Positions 11,400-21,619 of a DNA stretch of 64,000 nucleotides are shown piece after piece; positions within the stretch are counted from its first letter, which is position 1, and each line of letters starts with the position of its first letter. Location of the stretch: NCBI GenBank assembly GCA_032718475.1, contig JAUCBJ010001381.1, forward strand, positions 1 to 64,000, read 5' to 3'. This stretch comes from Nemertoderma westbladi. Taxonomy: Eukaryota; Xenacoelomorpha; Nemertodermatida; Nemertodermatidae. The position numbers were made by a program, and so were the translations under genes. Under the pieces are notes generated by a model. It had not been told where the DNA came from. It made no database searches and saw only the letters and a program-made list of their open reading frames with translations.

Positions 11400-14300
11400 T
11401 TAGTCTTTCTTACGCGGACGGCGTTTACGCAGTTTTTTGAGGCTAGCAAGAGTCCTTTTCTCTTTGGGGCAAGCCACTTTACTAGGAGGGCTGTAACTCC
11501 TGGGTGAAGGGTGCAATACAATTGCATCAGAAGGTTTAGGATTACGATCGGTGTATCCGCCGGTCGAGGTACCTGGTTGATCGATATCAACTTCAGTGGA
11601 GCGAGGTCTAACGGCCTTTAGGGCGCGTCTTAGGACAGCAGCTCCTACGGGTCCTTGACGGGTCGTCTGGACAATGGCGGTAGGCGGACCGTGAGTGGTG
11701 AGAAACTTCCTTGGTTTAATGGTTCTTTCCAGCTCACATTCTCGGGCTCGATATTCGTAGGGCCATCGAGATACTTCCTGTAACTCAGGGTGCGAGTTGA
11801 TAAATAAATCGCCATACTCAGGGTCTTGACGGATGTAATTGATCAAATGGTATGAAGTAATATCATTAGGATTGACGTTCCTAAGATATTTTCGAACAAA
11901 TTTGGTGGAAATACACTCACCAACACGCTTCATTAGTTCGTAACTCGGTGTGCGTGTTTTTTGTTCCACAGACGCGAATAAATAAGGATGGAACGAGTAA
12001 ACTCCCTCGTAAGAGCGTCCAGGGTAGTAGCGATGGCGGGACTCACAATGTAAATCCGCGTTCGCTTCCCAAGCTCGGATGTAGTGCAGGGTAATCATCT
12101 CATCTACGCTTTCTAAATCGCGGTTAAAGGGGCAATTATAACTGGCATGTCCCTTAAGTTGACAGTGGTGGCATTGGGTCATAAATTGGGGGCAGACTGC
12201 AAAAATATGCGAGTTATTAAGTCTGCAATACGCACAATAGATCTCCATCATCGGTTGTTCGTGGAAATAGGAGCAGGGTACGTCTGAGTCCATAGGGGTG
12301 AAATGGTCTCTCGATGTGCATAATCGACAACGTTTTCGAGAAACATAGTTGGCGTGTCGATAATCGTATGCGGTGAGACATTGTGGACCTTGATACCACT
12401 CCAAGACGTAATCGTTATCGCTGCTCCGGGGCGCTGTAGGCTGGATCGCTTCAGACTCTAAGCAGATTGGTTCGTCTTCCAATTGCATAGCTGAGGTAGG
12501 TGCGGCTGTCTCTGCAAGCGGACCCACTGTCTGAACTTCCACGACAGAATAACCCGTGGGTATTCGGGGTCTTTGTATAACAGATGAATGTAAGTTCTGT
12601 ATACAAACGTCCTGAAAGAGAGCAAATCCCGCGCTGTTTAGCTTCTCCGCAGCTGAGTCTCTTAGGCTGAGTTTGGTCAGAGCGCGGTCCTTGAACTGAC
12701 TATCAACGTTACGGAACGGAGTCAGAAAGCGCCTGAAACATTCGAAGCGGATGAATTTATTGTGTTCATCTAACTTGGCGAGTTTAGTTCCAAGTATTAA
12801 GGGATGGGCGCGTATGGTACTATTGCACACATCGGCTAGCCAACCGGCAAGTGCTGCGTTTTCAAAGATCGTGTATATAGCTAAGGAGGGACGAAGTGGA
12901 ACACTCATAAAGCTATACACGGCGCCAGGTGCGGTCAATGGTCCATCAAAGTATAAACGAGAATAATGATCTCCATATACTTGTTGGTAATTTATAGGAT
13001 TTCCAACCTTGAAATTCCATCTGTATTCTTGAAAGGCAAGATGTCCGATGGAGGTTCGTTGTACTTTAGTAATGCCGCTAGGTGTATTGGCATACATAGT
13101 GCGGAAGAAACCTCGGCCTTCTGACCAGGGAGCAATCAGCTGAGTATCCACGAAAGGGTATGGAATGTTCTCCATATTCCGAAAGTCGTTTTGTAGATCT
13201 CCATAAACAGCTGAGCCGATTTTAAGGATTCTTTCGTTAAACAACATCTCGAGCACGGGCTGGGGTAACATCGATCCATCGATACCCATGGCCGGTTTGC
13301 GCTCGGTGTCGGCAACGTAACGCTGCACGAGCTCGAATTGTCCATGTCGGAGTTTCTTTTGCGTCTCAGTAAGAGTTTCAAAAGAATAATCAATCACATC
13401 GGAACACGCTCGAGTAAATACGTGGGTAGAACCAGCGAGTCCTCGTATGTGTTTCATCCGTGTAGTTCCCAGTTCTCCAACCGGAACGCTACCTTCGTTG
13501 TCGTAGGTGACAACTCCATACATCTCGATAACGTTAAGAGTGTCATTCCACTCTTTAGTGGCGTTTTCGAGGGTCATTCCCACAGGATGCCACAAGGTAG
13601 CGCATTCGCTAGCATTAGGTAGGTCTCTATACTTTAAATATTGTGTGGTATATGTTTCCACATCTCCATATCGTTGTATTCTTTCCTCCTCGAATAACAC
13701 GTCAAGATTCCAGTGTACTAAACGAGTTTTGATGAATCCATCAAGATTATACGGAGGTATTGTTTCTTTCTCTATTCTGGAAACATTGTATGGTTTTCGA
13801 AATGAGTTTATTTTAACTAACTGATCCAGATGTTTATGCAGTTGTTCGAGTTCGACAAGATCGAGAGGATTTATGAGTGGTAGAAACCTCAGACTATGTG
13901 TAGGATCTTCCGGTTTTATCATGTAATATTGTGTTAGGTTGACGTAATAAGAGTGATCTTTGATCCCATAAAACGAGTCCGGTAAAGGTCTAGCGCGTAT
14001 GTTCACATCGTGTACCATGCGACGGACAAGATCCGCTCTATTGTCCGGAGGTTCAACGAGTATACCATCGACACGAGCGGCTTCGATGGGTGGACGTTGC
14101 AACATGGGAGCGTCAGCGATAAGATCTCTAGATCTTAGGTTGATATCAACCGGTTGGGGTTGTATCGTCGCAAAGAGTTTGTCTCCGAAATGGGGAACCA
14201 TCGAGGGATGAAGGATGGTTTTAGAGTAGAGATCCGTCATAAGGATTTGAGCTTCGGGTTTAGCTAAAGCTGCTTCTTCTCTCTCATCTATTTCTATATG

Positions 14301-15434
14301 TTTCTCCTCGAGCTGATTTTCCTCCGCTTGTTGTTGTAGACGCTCATCTAGGAACTCTTGTAAAGAGTAGGTTCGTCCACGTTCGATGTCCTCCTCGAGA
14401 TTTTGTACTTCTCTATCGAACTGGGGTAAAGCTAATTCCTTCACCGCTTGGACTTGTTGTTGCAATTTACGTTTCTCCAAACAATCGTAAGTTCCTTTTC
14501 CGATTTTCTGCCGAATAGCGTCTAACGCGTTTCGTACGACGCTCTCTTCGACTTCCGTAACGGGTTGTATCGAGGTGAAGCCGGGACGGTTGTGCGGGTT
14601 AAATGGCGATATTAGATGACCGCTTCCCAATCCAGCTAGGTAGGGTTGGCGAATATCTAGCGAGCCTACTACCGGAGTGCCACCAATCAACTGTTCGGGT
14701 AGCACTAGATCTTTGAACAGTGAGTACAGTTCGGGAGGATCCGTGATACTATTAGGATCAAGAGTCTGAGGTCTAACTGAGGAATGAGGAGGTCTGACCG
14801 AGTATTCCGGAACTCTGATCATTGGTTTATTCAAGGATCGTTTGAGCCGAGCGACCGTAGGTGATACGTCGAACAGGTTTCGCTCGAAACTCCCATAAGT
14901 ATATCGTGTAAAACTGTGTTTAGCGCAACGTCTCCGCGGATGTTTATGTCTTTCCGTTTGCTGATTGGGTCTAGGGCATTCGTCGCAGTAATACCAAAGA
15001 CGCACGTCCTGCAGGGGAAACGCGGGTGATCGTTCTCCAGTTTTACAATATTCCTCCATCTGTTCGAAGCTATCTGGGACGACAGGTAGCGGTCGATCGG
15101 CGGTAAGATACATCATAGTGAAATAGAGTCGTTTGAGTTCTATCATAGGATCATGATGTATACCTTGAGGATATCGAGTTTCGAGATTTTGTTGGCTGGC
15201 AATATTGAGATATGTCTCTCTCAGGAATTCCAGATAATCGTTGAAGTCGCTGGGTTTATCCGGCTCTTCAACGTCTTCCCTTTCGAGTTTGTTTCGAATA
15301 GAGTTCTCGTGTTCTATTCTCGGTTTATCGTTCCGACTCCGCTGGGTATGATATTTAAATAAAACCATTTCCCTTTCGGTATCTACATCGTCCGTATCGT
15401 TTAAATGAAAAATTATAACGTTCAATGACGTCAT
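11400..15434 (-). CDS. 1344-aa protein of unknown family in place of pol, with CCHC zinc knuckles
   Basis: Not recognised. The frame is uninterrupted from the Met at 15434 to the stop at 11400, and its start overlaps the protease ORF by 80 bases in another frame, so it may be reached by frameshifting or internal initiation. Visible parts: a possible zinc site CDEC...RCAKH near residues 146-172; a charged Gln/Glu-rich probable coiled coil at about 311-398; a long unassigned middle; then three cysteine modules at about 1035-1101, of which CHHCQLKGHASYNC is a perfect CX2CX4HX4C knuckle and CAYCRLNNSHIFAVC is a near variant; and a basic tail (KKLRKRRPRKKD). No YxDD, RNase H or integrase signature and no transmembrane segment is apparent. 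I infer a nucleic-acid-binding structural or packaging protein. A very divergent polymerase cannot be excluded by eye. Confidence 0.85.
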   Translation of the reverse strand: MTSLNVIIFHLNDTDDVDTEREMVLFKYHTQRSRNDKPRIEHENSIRNKLEREDVEEPDKPSDFNDYLEFLRETYLNIASQQNLETRYPQGIHHDPMIELKRLYFTMMYLTADRPLPVVPDSFEQMEEYCKTGERSPAFPLQDVRLWYYCDECPRPNQQTERHKHPRRRCAKHSFTRYTYGSFERNLFDVSPTVARLKRSLNKPMIRVPEYSVRPPHSSVRPQTLDPNSITDPPELYSLFKDLVLPEQLIGGTPVVGSLDIRQPYLAGLGSGHLISPFNPHNRPGFTSIQPVTEVEESVVRNALDAIRQKIGKGTYDCLEKRKLQQQVQAVKELALPQFDREVQNLEEDIERGRTYSLQEFLDERLQQQAEENQLEEKHIEIDEREEAALAKPEAQILMTDLYSKTILHPSMVPHFGDKLFATIQPQPVDINLRSRDLIADAPMLQRPPIEAARVDGILVEPPDNRADLVRRMVHDVNIRARPLPDSFYGIKDHSYYVNLTQYYMIKPEDPTHSLRFLPLINPLDLVELEQLHKHLDQLVKINSFRKPYNVSRIEKETIPPYNLDGFIKTRLVHWNLDVLFEEERIQRYGDVETYTTQYLKYRDLPNASECATLWHPVGMTLENATKEWNDTLNVIEMYGVVTYDNEGSVPVGELGTTRMKHIRGLAGSTHVFTRACSDVIDYSFETLTETQKKLRHGQFELVQRYVADTERKPAMGIDGSMLPQPVLEMLFNERILKIGSAVYGDLQNDFRNMENIPYPFVDTQLIAPWSEGRGFFRTMYANTPSGITKVQRTSIGHLAFQEYRWNFKVGNPINYQQVYGDHYSRLYFDGPLTAPGAVYSFMSVPLRPSLAIYTIFENAALAGWLADVCNSTIRAHPLILGTKLAKLDEHNKFIRFECFRRFLTPFRNVDSQFKDRALTKLSLRDSAAEKLNSAGFALFQDVCIQNLHSSVIQRPRIPTGYSVVEVQTVGPLAETAAPTSAMQLEDEPICLESEAIQPTAPRSSDNDYVLEWYQGPQCLTAYDYRHANYVSRKRCRLCTSRDHFTPMDSDVPCSYFHEQPMMEIYCAYCRLNNSHIFAVCPQFMTQCHHCQLKGHASYNCPFNRDLESVDEMITLHYIRAWEANADLHCESRHRYYPGRSYEGVYSFHPYLFASVEQKTRTPSYELMKRVGECISTKFVRKYLRNVNPNDITSYHLINYIRQDPEYGDLFINSHPELQEVSRWPYEYRARECELERTIKPRKFLTTHGPPTAIVQTTRQGPVGAAVLRRALKAVRPRSTEVDIDQPGTSTGGYTDRNPKPSDAIVLHPSPRSYSPPSKVACPKEKRTLASLKKLRKRRPRKKD

Positions 15435-16071
15435 TAAGTTCGTCGTTATAGTCGTCTCGTTCTGATGGAAGAAGGAGCTGACATAAGTTCACTTGGTTTT
15501 GCCAAGTCTCGTTTTCCTTAAGGAGATCGATGGTATTCTCCTCATCGAAAAGTTGGTGGACATCGTCATTATCTGAGGAGTATGGTGTTCCCTCAGTTAG
15601 ATCATCTAACTCACTGCCCTCGACTTCCCATTCTCTCACTTGACATACCTGGTCTTTCGGTAATCTTTCCATGAGAGTTCTACGGGAAGGGCCAGTAAAG
15701 TACCAACCCACTCTAGTTCTTCCCGAATAAGCTTGTAGTGGTTGCGGTTGAGCGGGCCGTTTCTCCAATGTTTCGAGCGCTTCATGCGCGTTTTGACCGA
15801 TGAGTATTTGCACTCCAGGGTAATCGGTGTTGAATCTAGGTATTTCCAGCTGCTGGGTGAAATCGTCCTCATCCCAGTTATAAGGTTCCACTTGGGTGGT
15901 AGCGAAGTTCTTTATCGCCACCATTTTTACTGACCTTATACTATGTTCTCCTAGTTCATCCTGGGGGGTGGACAACGCACCTACATAATAATCCGCGATT
16001 ACTGTAGATTTCCAAACCTGCATAATTCCTGACATGTTTAAGCTTAGTTCGGAACTTGGGTTGTCCAGCAA
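15355..16071 (-). CDS. Protease-region ORF (BEL/Pao DUF1758-like, C-terminal half)
   Basis: This 238-codon frame continues the aspartic-protease region begun in the upstream ORF. It contains VQILIGQNAHEALE, which resembles the late-protease motif (I-L-I-G-x-D/N) of BEL/Pao proteins, here with Asn, followed by a GYYFTG-like segment (GWYFTGPSRR). It overlaps the upstream ORF by 116 bases in the +1 frame; a C6 run in the overlap is one plausible slip or indel site. It ends inside the start of the 1344-codon ORF. In ordinary BEL elements RT follows here; in this one it does not. The ATG at 16071 is probably not a true start. Confidence 0.65.
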   Translation of the reverse strand: MLDNPSSELSLNMSGIMQVWKSTVIADYYVGALSTPQDELGEHSIRSVKMVAIKNFATTQVEPYNWDEDDFTQQLEIPRFNTDYPGVQILIGQNAHEALETLEKRPAQPQPLQAYSGRTRVGWYFTGPSRRTLMERLPKDQVCQVREWEVEGSELDDLTEGTPYSSDNDDVHQLFDEENTIDLLKENETWQNQVNLCQLLLPSERDDYNDELNDVIERYNFSFKRYGRCRYRKGNGFI

Positions 16072-17911
16072 AGATGTCTTCGGCTAGTTCTTTGTCGATG
16101 AATGTTCCTGTACTACCGGAGTCAAGGAATACATAACTCCTTTTAGGTCCGTGGACCCTTACCTGTACTACAGGAAATTCTCGGATTCCTACATTGGAAG
16201 GTGGCGCTTTCCAAGATGGTTGTCGATCAGAAGTAGTTAGGGTGAGGTCGCTGTCTGTGTCTTTTTCATACGTAAGTGCTCGATACACTGCGGTATTTAT
16301 CATGTAACAGGATTCACCTTCGTCGGAGAATTCGTCTGTATAGAATCCTTCCATCTCAGAACTTTGGTCAGTGTCGTTCACATCACTGAATTGGACATGT
16401 AGTTCGGAATCACTTACCTGACTCTGGCTGTTTCGCTCAAATTCAGTGTGCAACAAGATATGATGTTTCGCACCGCACTTTGCACACCTTGTGTCGGAGT
16501 AACAGGTTCGCCGTTGGTGTCCTTGTCTGAGGCAATTATAACACAACCGCTTATCCCACATGACTTCCCGTATCTCTGCTAATGATTTCTTCAGGAATTC
16601 ATCACACATATTCAAACGGTGGGTCCCGTCACATAGCGCACATTTCGGTTTGATGTTACTTACCTTATTTTGAATAACATTGTGCACACTCGTTCTTTCT
16701 TCGGGCTTTCTCACCTGAATTCTCTTAGGAGACGTAGGAGGAGTTTTTCTTACCTGTTCTCTCCTGTCATTGTTTCGAGACTTGAATTTACTTACCTGTT
16801 CTTTAGGCGTTTTATTGACATAATAAGATCTTTCAGTGTCTTTCCCGCTATCCTCTCCTTGAGAAGTCTGGCTTTCGCCGTCGTCTGTATAACACACTGG
16901 TGTTACCTTTCTCCTAGAAACGGGTTTCTCACTTACCTTGTTTTCCGGTGTCTTCTCTCTGGACTGTTTTAGGAGCTGTAATTTCACTTCTCCATCTAAG
17001 AATGACATGAGATCAGCCATGGTAGGGTCTCGTCGTTGTTGTTCCGTCATATATAACACTTTCTTATCCCAGCGTGTACCTACTCCACCCTTCGGTAAAG
17101 TAGAAGCCACGGCTCCAATAACCATAGAACTCTGATATTCATGAGACTTACCTAACCAATCTAATTGTCTACAGATCTCTTGAATCTCATCGGAAAACTC
17201 AATTATCCTGCTGCTAATGAACTTTCGGGGCGCTACTAATTTTGCATACAAATATTTAGCTATGTTATTCCTATTACCATACCTGATGTTTAGTGTATCC
17301 CAAACTTGTCTTAATCCGTCTGGATGTCCAATAAACTTTAACGCCATTAACTTGGGAGATCCTTCCAAGCACTCGATGAGGAATCTAAGTTTCTCTCCAT
17401 TAGATAGTACAGAGTTCTGTATGTTATCTTTATAATATTCATTAAAAGGTAACCATTTCATCTCATCTCCATTGAACTTGACTATCTCTCCCACCTTTAC
17501 CGCTTGACGGGCTTCGGTTCTAGCCATTTGACGCGTAAAACTTTCTTGGGCCATCGTGTTATTTAATATCGAGTTATCGGTATATAAATTTCTCGGATTA
17601 TGATCAGGTCTATAGGGAATATCATTATCAACAGGTCTATAATTACCCTTAATAGGGTTCACTATAGGAGTTTCTACTTCGCTAGCAGTATATATGCGTG
17701 TAGGCTCCACACCTTGCGCATGAGATACTTCAGACCTAACAGGTTGACACATTGTTACAGGGGGTGGTGGTATACCTCTTTGTGTATTTACTAATTTATC
17801 GCGTTCTAACGCGATACTTTGCTGCACTTCTTGCAACTCTAACCTACTTTCCCTTACTGTGCCCTTGAATTGCTGAACAGTCTCCTGCATCTGCCCGAGC
17901 AGGAGATCCAT
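15956..17911 (-). CDS. gag: BEL/Pao-like Gag plus start of aspartic protease
   Basis: The 651-codon frame has a coiled N-terminus, a Pao-type capsid region (about residues 145-290, similar in layout to DUF1759), and three zinc modules in the order usual for BEL elements: CALCDGTHRLNMC (about 420), CYNCLRQGHQRRTC (about 454) and CAKCGAKHHILLH (about 472). A protease active site FLDSGSTGTFID follows near 594. The frame stops soon after, and the protease continues in the next ORF. Its start overlaps the upstream ORF by 58 bases at a G5 run, so the Met at 17911 is likely internal to a longer Gag. These features place the element with BEL/Pao rather than Ty3/gypsy. Confidence 0.85.
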   Translation of the reverse strand: MDLLLGQMQETVQQFKGTVRESRLELQEVQQSIALERDKLVNTQRGIPPPPVTMCQPVRSEVSHAQGVEPTRIYTASEVETPIVNPIKGNYRPVDNDIPYRPDHNPRNLYTDNSILNNTMAQESFTRQMARTEARQAVKVGEIVKFNGDEMKWLPFNEYYKDNIQNSVLSNGEKLRFLIECLEGSPKLMALKFIGHPDGLRQVWDTLNIRYGNRNNIAKYLYAKLVAPRKFISSRIIEFSDEIQEICRQLDWLGKSHEYQSSMVIGAVASTLPKGGVGTRWDKKVLYMTEQQRRDPTMADLMSFLDGEVKLQLLKQSREKTPENKVSEKPVSRRKVTPVCYTDDGESQTSQGEDSGKDTERSYYVNKTPKEQVSKFKSRNNDRREQVRKTPPTSPKRIQVRKPEERTSVHNVIQNKVSNIKPKCALCDGTHRLNMCDEFLKKSLAEIREVMWDKRLCYNCLRQGHQRRTCYSDTRCAKCGAKHHILLHTEFERNSQSQVSDSELHVQFSDVNDTDQSSEMEGFYTDEFSDEGESCYMINTAVYRALTYEKDTDSDLTLTTSDRQPSWKAPPSNVGIREFPVVQVRVHGPKRSYVFLDSGSTGTFIDKELAEDIFAGQPKFRTKLKHVRNYAGLEIYSNRGLLCRCVVHPPG

Positions 17912-18651
17912 CCCCCTCGTCTCTCATCCACCCACTCGACCGCCGAAGCGGGAGCCGCCAACGTTGTAGCGGGCCGACGAGGGACAACGGGTGACAAATC
18001 ATTAATATTTCGCTCGGAGTCCAGGACATGAGCATTTACAAGGGTGGTTCTGTGTGGCACAGATAGCTTAGTGCTGTGCAGAGGGAATTTAGAGGTAGGT
18101 TCAGGGAGTACAGGTGTCTCTATCACCGAAGGGGTGGCTTCGGGAACAGGCCTAATTATTTCAGGCTCATCTACTATAGTAGGGAGTCTTTCTATTTCAA
18201 TTATTTGGTCTGTGGGTTCTGTACTACCTAAGTTTGTGTTATTTAGTTGCTTTCTAACAGCTGGGGGCAAATCCGGCAATTTCTGGCGGTGGGATATTCT
18301 TCTACGTCTGCTTAGACGAGATCTATTTCCTCCGCCTTCAGTATCGGTGGTATCGCCTTCCTCAGATGATGTATATCCCTGTCTTTTGGGAGTAGATCGA
18401 CTCATCATCTGCATATTACTAGCTGTTAACTGTTTATTGAAGTTGTCTTGCCTCTCTTGAAGATTTTCCAACTCTAGTTGGGTTGTCTCTTCAGATGCCC
18501 TCCGTTCTGCTTCTGCCACTGCCACTGCCGCTTTTCTTTCCACTTCGGCTGCTTTTCTTTCCGCTTCTGCCTCTGCCGCTGCCGCTTTTCTTTCCACCTC
18601 TACCGCCTTTCCTTCTGCTTCTGCCGCTGCCACTGCTGCTGCCACTGCCAC
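17854..18651 (-). CDS. gag: Gag segment, Ala/Glu-rich coiled coil
   Basis: A 265-codon frame begins with a long Ala-Glu-Lys heptad-like stretch (EAERKAAEVERKAA), then a Ser/Pro-rich linker. Its frame is open upstream to about 18730, reading SIRIAKVQEEQVKKKRIEDR, so the listed Met is not the natural start. It is out of frame with the preceding segment (shift near 18690-18740) and with the 651-codon ORF (shift at the G5 run near 17910). The whole is most simply one Gag N-terminal half broken by small indels or read by frameshifting. Confidence 0.6.
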   Translation of the reverse strand: MAVAAAVAAAEAEGKAVEVERKAAAAEAEAERKAAEVERKAAVAVAEAERRASEETTQLELENLQERQDNFNKQLTASNMQMMSRSTPKRQGYTSSEEGDTTDTEGGGNRSRLSRRRRISHRQKLPDLPPAVRKQLNNTNLGSTEPTDQIIEIERLPTIVDEPEIIRPVPEATPSVIETPVLPEPTSKFPLHSTKLSVPHRTTLVNAHVLDSERNINDLSPVVPRRPATTLAAPASAVEWVDERRGGWISCSGRCRRLFSNSRAQ

Positions 18652-18680
18652 TGTCTTTCTGTCTTCTATACGTTTTTTCT

Positions 18681-19829
18681 TTACTTGTTCTTCTTGAACC
18701 TTAGCGATGCGGATGCTTTCATTGAATTTTCTTGGTTCGCAGCTAACCTATCCACATCGATGGCGTCCAACACACGCTGGGCTCCTTCACTATTAGGGCT
18801 AAGTCCATCTAGCCTTCTCCTCAACTCTTCATCACCTAAAAAACGTTGATAGTCTGACAGATAGATGTCAATGGCATCCCTCTTATGCGGTTTCTCTGCC
18901 GTCGCTTCACTTTCCACTTGGGAAAATGTAGCGTCTGTTGATTCTCCATGGGTTGAGCGCTCATCCAGCTGAACTTTCCACTGAGCCGTTCCTTGAACCT
19001 GGAGACTCACCCGTTGAAACCAAGTCTTTACGGCAACTTGCAACAACGTGTCTTGTCTTCTTTTAGAAGCCTCCTCAAAGGCCGATAAGATTAGCCTGAT
19101 TCGTAGAATTCTTTCTCTAACTTGATAAAGCAGCTGTCCCTGCTCTTGAGGTCCTTGGGGTTGTTGAAACAGTTGTTCTTTTAGTCGCTCCATAGAGCTG
19201 AAGAATCCCTGTACATATCCTGCTGCTGACCTCTTCCACACAGCTGGATCGATGGTTTCTTTTGTTACCCCCATCCTATGTATGTCTTCCCAGGTAGCTT
19301 CCGATAAGTCAAACGGGAGTCCGGGTCTGGGGAAGTTCCATTGCGACTCGACAATAGACTTCAGTTCTTCCCTTGTGTATCCCGCATAACTATCCTTGGT
19401 CGATCACTTACTTCTCGCCCAATCAATCTGGTTTTCTTCCACCGCAATCAATACCCTAGTGAGTACGGCTGCAGGAAGGATGAGAAGGGGATCCAAATAA
19501 ACCGCATCCGTCATCTTTGCTCCGCACTCGGGTGTCAGCTCTACAGTATCCTCACTACTGGAGCTGTCGGGCCGTTGAGAAATAAGTTCTCGGCTCGCGG
19601 GTGGTTGCTGTTCCACTACTTCTTGGTCCCGCTTGACCTGAGCTCGAGTGCCTATGACAGACCTACGGTGTTGGACCAGCCTAGGTTCTGATATTACTAC
19701 TGGGGGAATGATCTTTCTTACAGTAGGAGGTGAGTTGAACTTCGGTCTAACACGTTCCACACTCCTGTCTGGGTCACATATGGTTGTATCTAGGAGACTG
19801 TCTGACAGGTTTTGCTTTGTGTCAGACAT
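18681..19829 (-). CDS. gag: N-terminal Gag segment with an in-frame TGA
   Basis: Two open stretches (19829-19404 and 19403-18681) lie in the same frame, separated only by a TGA at 19404-19406. Translation across it continues with STKDSYAGYTREELK and a helix-rich region, so one protein of about 380 residues is likely. The context aag-TGA-tcg fits loss of a CGA codon by CpG deamination. The segment starts with MSDTKQN at 19829 and lies first after the leader. No known domain is recognised; position and helix-rich composition suggest a matrix-like Gag part. Confidence 0.55.
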
Positions 19830-19929
19830 GTTGGTTTGTACAGTTGAATGCCTACTGCTATATTACAGTTTAAGCAAATCTAGTAATTCAGTATCACTGT
19901 TAGCCTAGTAATTAATTACCGATACTGCT

Positions 19930-20215
19930 ACTCAGTGTAGCGTGATATATATATAATATATTAGAATACTGGTATGCTTATAGTATATATATAAGTATTA
20001 TTACAGACTAGGTTTGTCACAGAATACCGGTATGTAATTCCAGCACAAATATATATAAATATATAATAGGCCTATCGTGAATACCGGTATGCAGCTTACA
20101 CTTATAGTATATATAAGTATAATTATTAACTAGAATTAATTACAGAATACCGGTATAATTTCAGCCTAAAGTTTATAGAAATAAATATAATAAACCTATG
20201 GTAAATACCGGTATG
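19930..20215. repeat. Repeated palindrome ataccggtat in the element leader
   Basis: The palindrome (g)aataccggtatg, or a one-base variant, recurs about five times at roughly 50-70 base spacing, separated by AT-rich tatatataagtat blocks, just upstream of the first Gag ORF. Such clustered palindromes in an element leader could be protein-binding or RNA-structure sites; function is unknown. Confidence 0.6.
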
Positions 20216-21619
20216 TCAATTATTTTAAATAATTGAATTTCTGAATTTTTAGGGGTTACTTGGTTACTTTAATTTACTTTATTACCGTTATTTAAGCAGT
20301 AGTCCAACTGATATTTAGACCTAATTGATGTATTATTTATAAATCGTTTGAGTTGATTTATAATATATATATACCCGTTAAAATGGGTTTTTGTCAATAT
20401 TATTTGAAATAAATGTTATTATTTCTGGGGGGAGTCACTACACAGAAGCTGTGCGCTCTCAGTGGAGTGCTACTTGTTGGACACTAAAACAAATAATTCT
20501 AATTTACCTAAGTTACTTAATACTACAAATTACGTACAATTCGGGTGAGATTACAATCTCTAAATAAACACAAAAATTACAAGTACAAATTTTTAGGGTA
20601 ATTTTACAAGAAGTCTACTAACCAGCCTAACAAAGGGTTAGAATATCTGGTTATTACAACGGACAGGTTACTATGGTATTTGAAAATAATAAGTAGTAGT
20701 AAATATACTGCGTTGTCCAGATAGAAAAATACCACCGTCTGACGACTTATAGCCGTATCGCTATAAGTACTATGTTATGTATCACGGAGTGTTCCTACCT
20801 AGAAGTTAATTACCGCGGTCTACCAGAACCAACGTGCCTATTAACCACTTTACAACACAAATATACTGCCTACACACTAATCACCTTCGGAAAGCACTGT
20901 ACACTAAACCCTAAATTAGGTACAAGTACTTATACAACAAATAATCAGTAGTTAAAAATACTTGAACAGCTAAAAGAACCACGGTATCTGCCGGAGTGAC
21001 CAAAGCATAAAATCTCCAGTCTTTACCTACGCCAAGCAGCCCTGATGTAGTACCGGGGTTAGTTTAACTGTAACGGTATATATAACAAGCACAATTACTG
21101 TAGGAATAAACTTGGGGAATGAATGTTGCGAATAATCGCATAAACTCTGAATAATAAATATTACGCTGCGCGTACAGACTACTCAAACAAAATGCAGACC
21201 AAATGATGACAGACTACTATCAAGCCCAAACAAACTACGGTATATGCAGACTCCGAAATGGTTAGTTAGTATGCGTTCTAACCGAGTAGTACAACTTATT
21301 CTTTCGAGGGGGTTTACCTCACAGCTCTGGAAGCCCCTACGTTCCCAACTGGCACTTTATCGGACATACACTCTACACACACCGAAATCTCTCAAGACCT
21401 AACAACAGCCAGACAAAATCCAGCCTACAAATTATCTAAGTAAGAAATATTACGCTACCCGTACAGACTACACAAACAAGGTACAGACCAAACGCTGGCA
21501 GACTACTATCAAGCCTAAATAAACTACAATATATGCAGACTCCGAAATGGTTAGTTAGTATGCGTTCTAACCGAGTAGTACGACTTATTCTTTCGAGGAG
21601 GTTCACCTCACAGCACTGG

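Noticed and set aside
12217-12399. Short ORFs in other frames within the 1344-codon gene
   Set aside because: Shadows of the long frame; no recognisable domains.
11400-15434. Divergent reverse transcriptase or integrase in the 1344-aa ORF
   Set aside because: I searched for YxDD/FxDD, the RNase H TDAS-like box, HHCC and DDE spacing and saw none; left as unknown rather than assigned.
15355-15434. TTTAAAC as a minus-one slippery heptamer at the protease/giant-ORF overlap
   Set aside because: The heptamer is in phase with the downstream frame, so a minus-one slip would go the wrong way.
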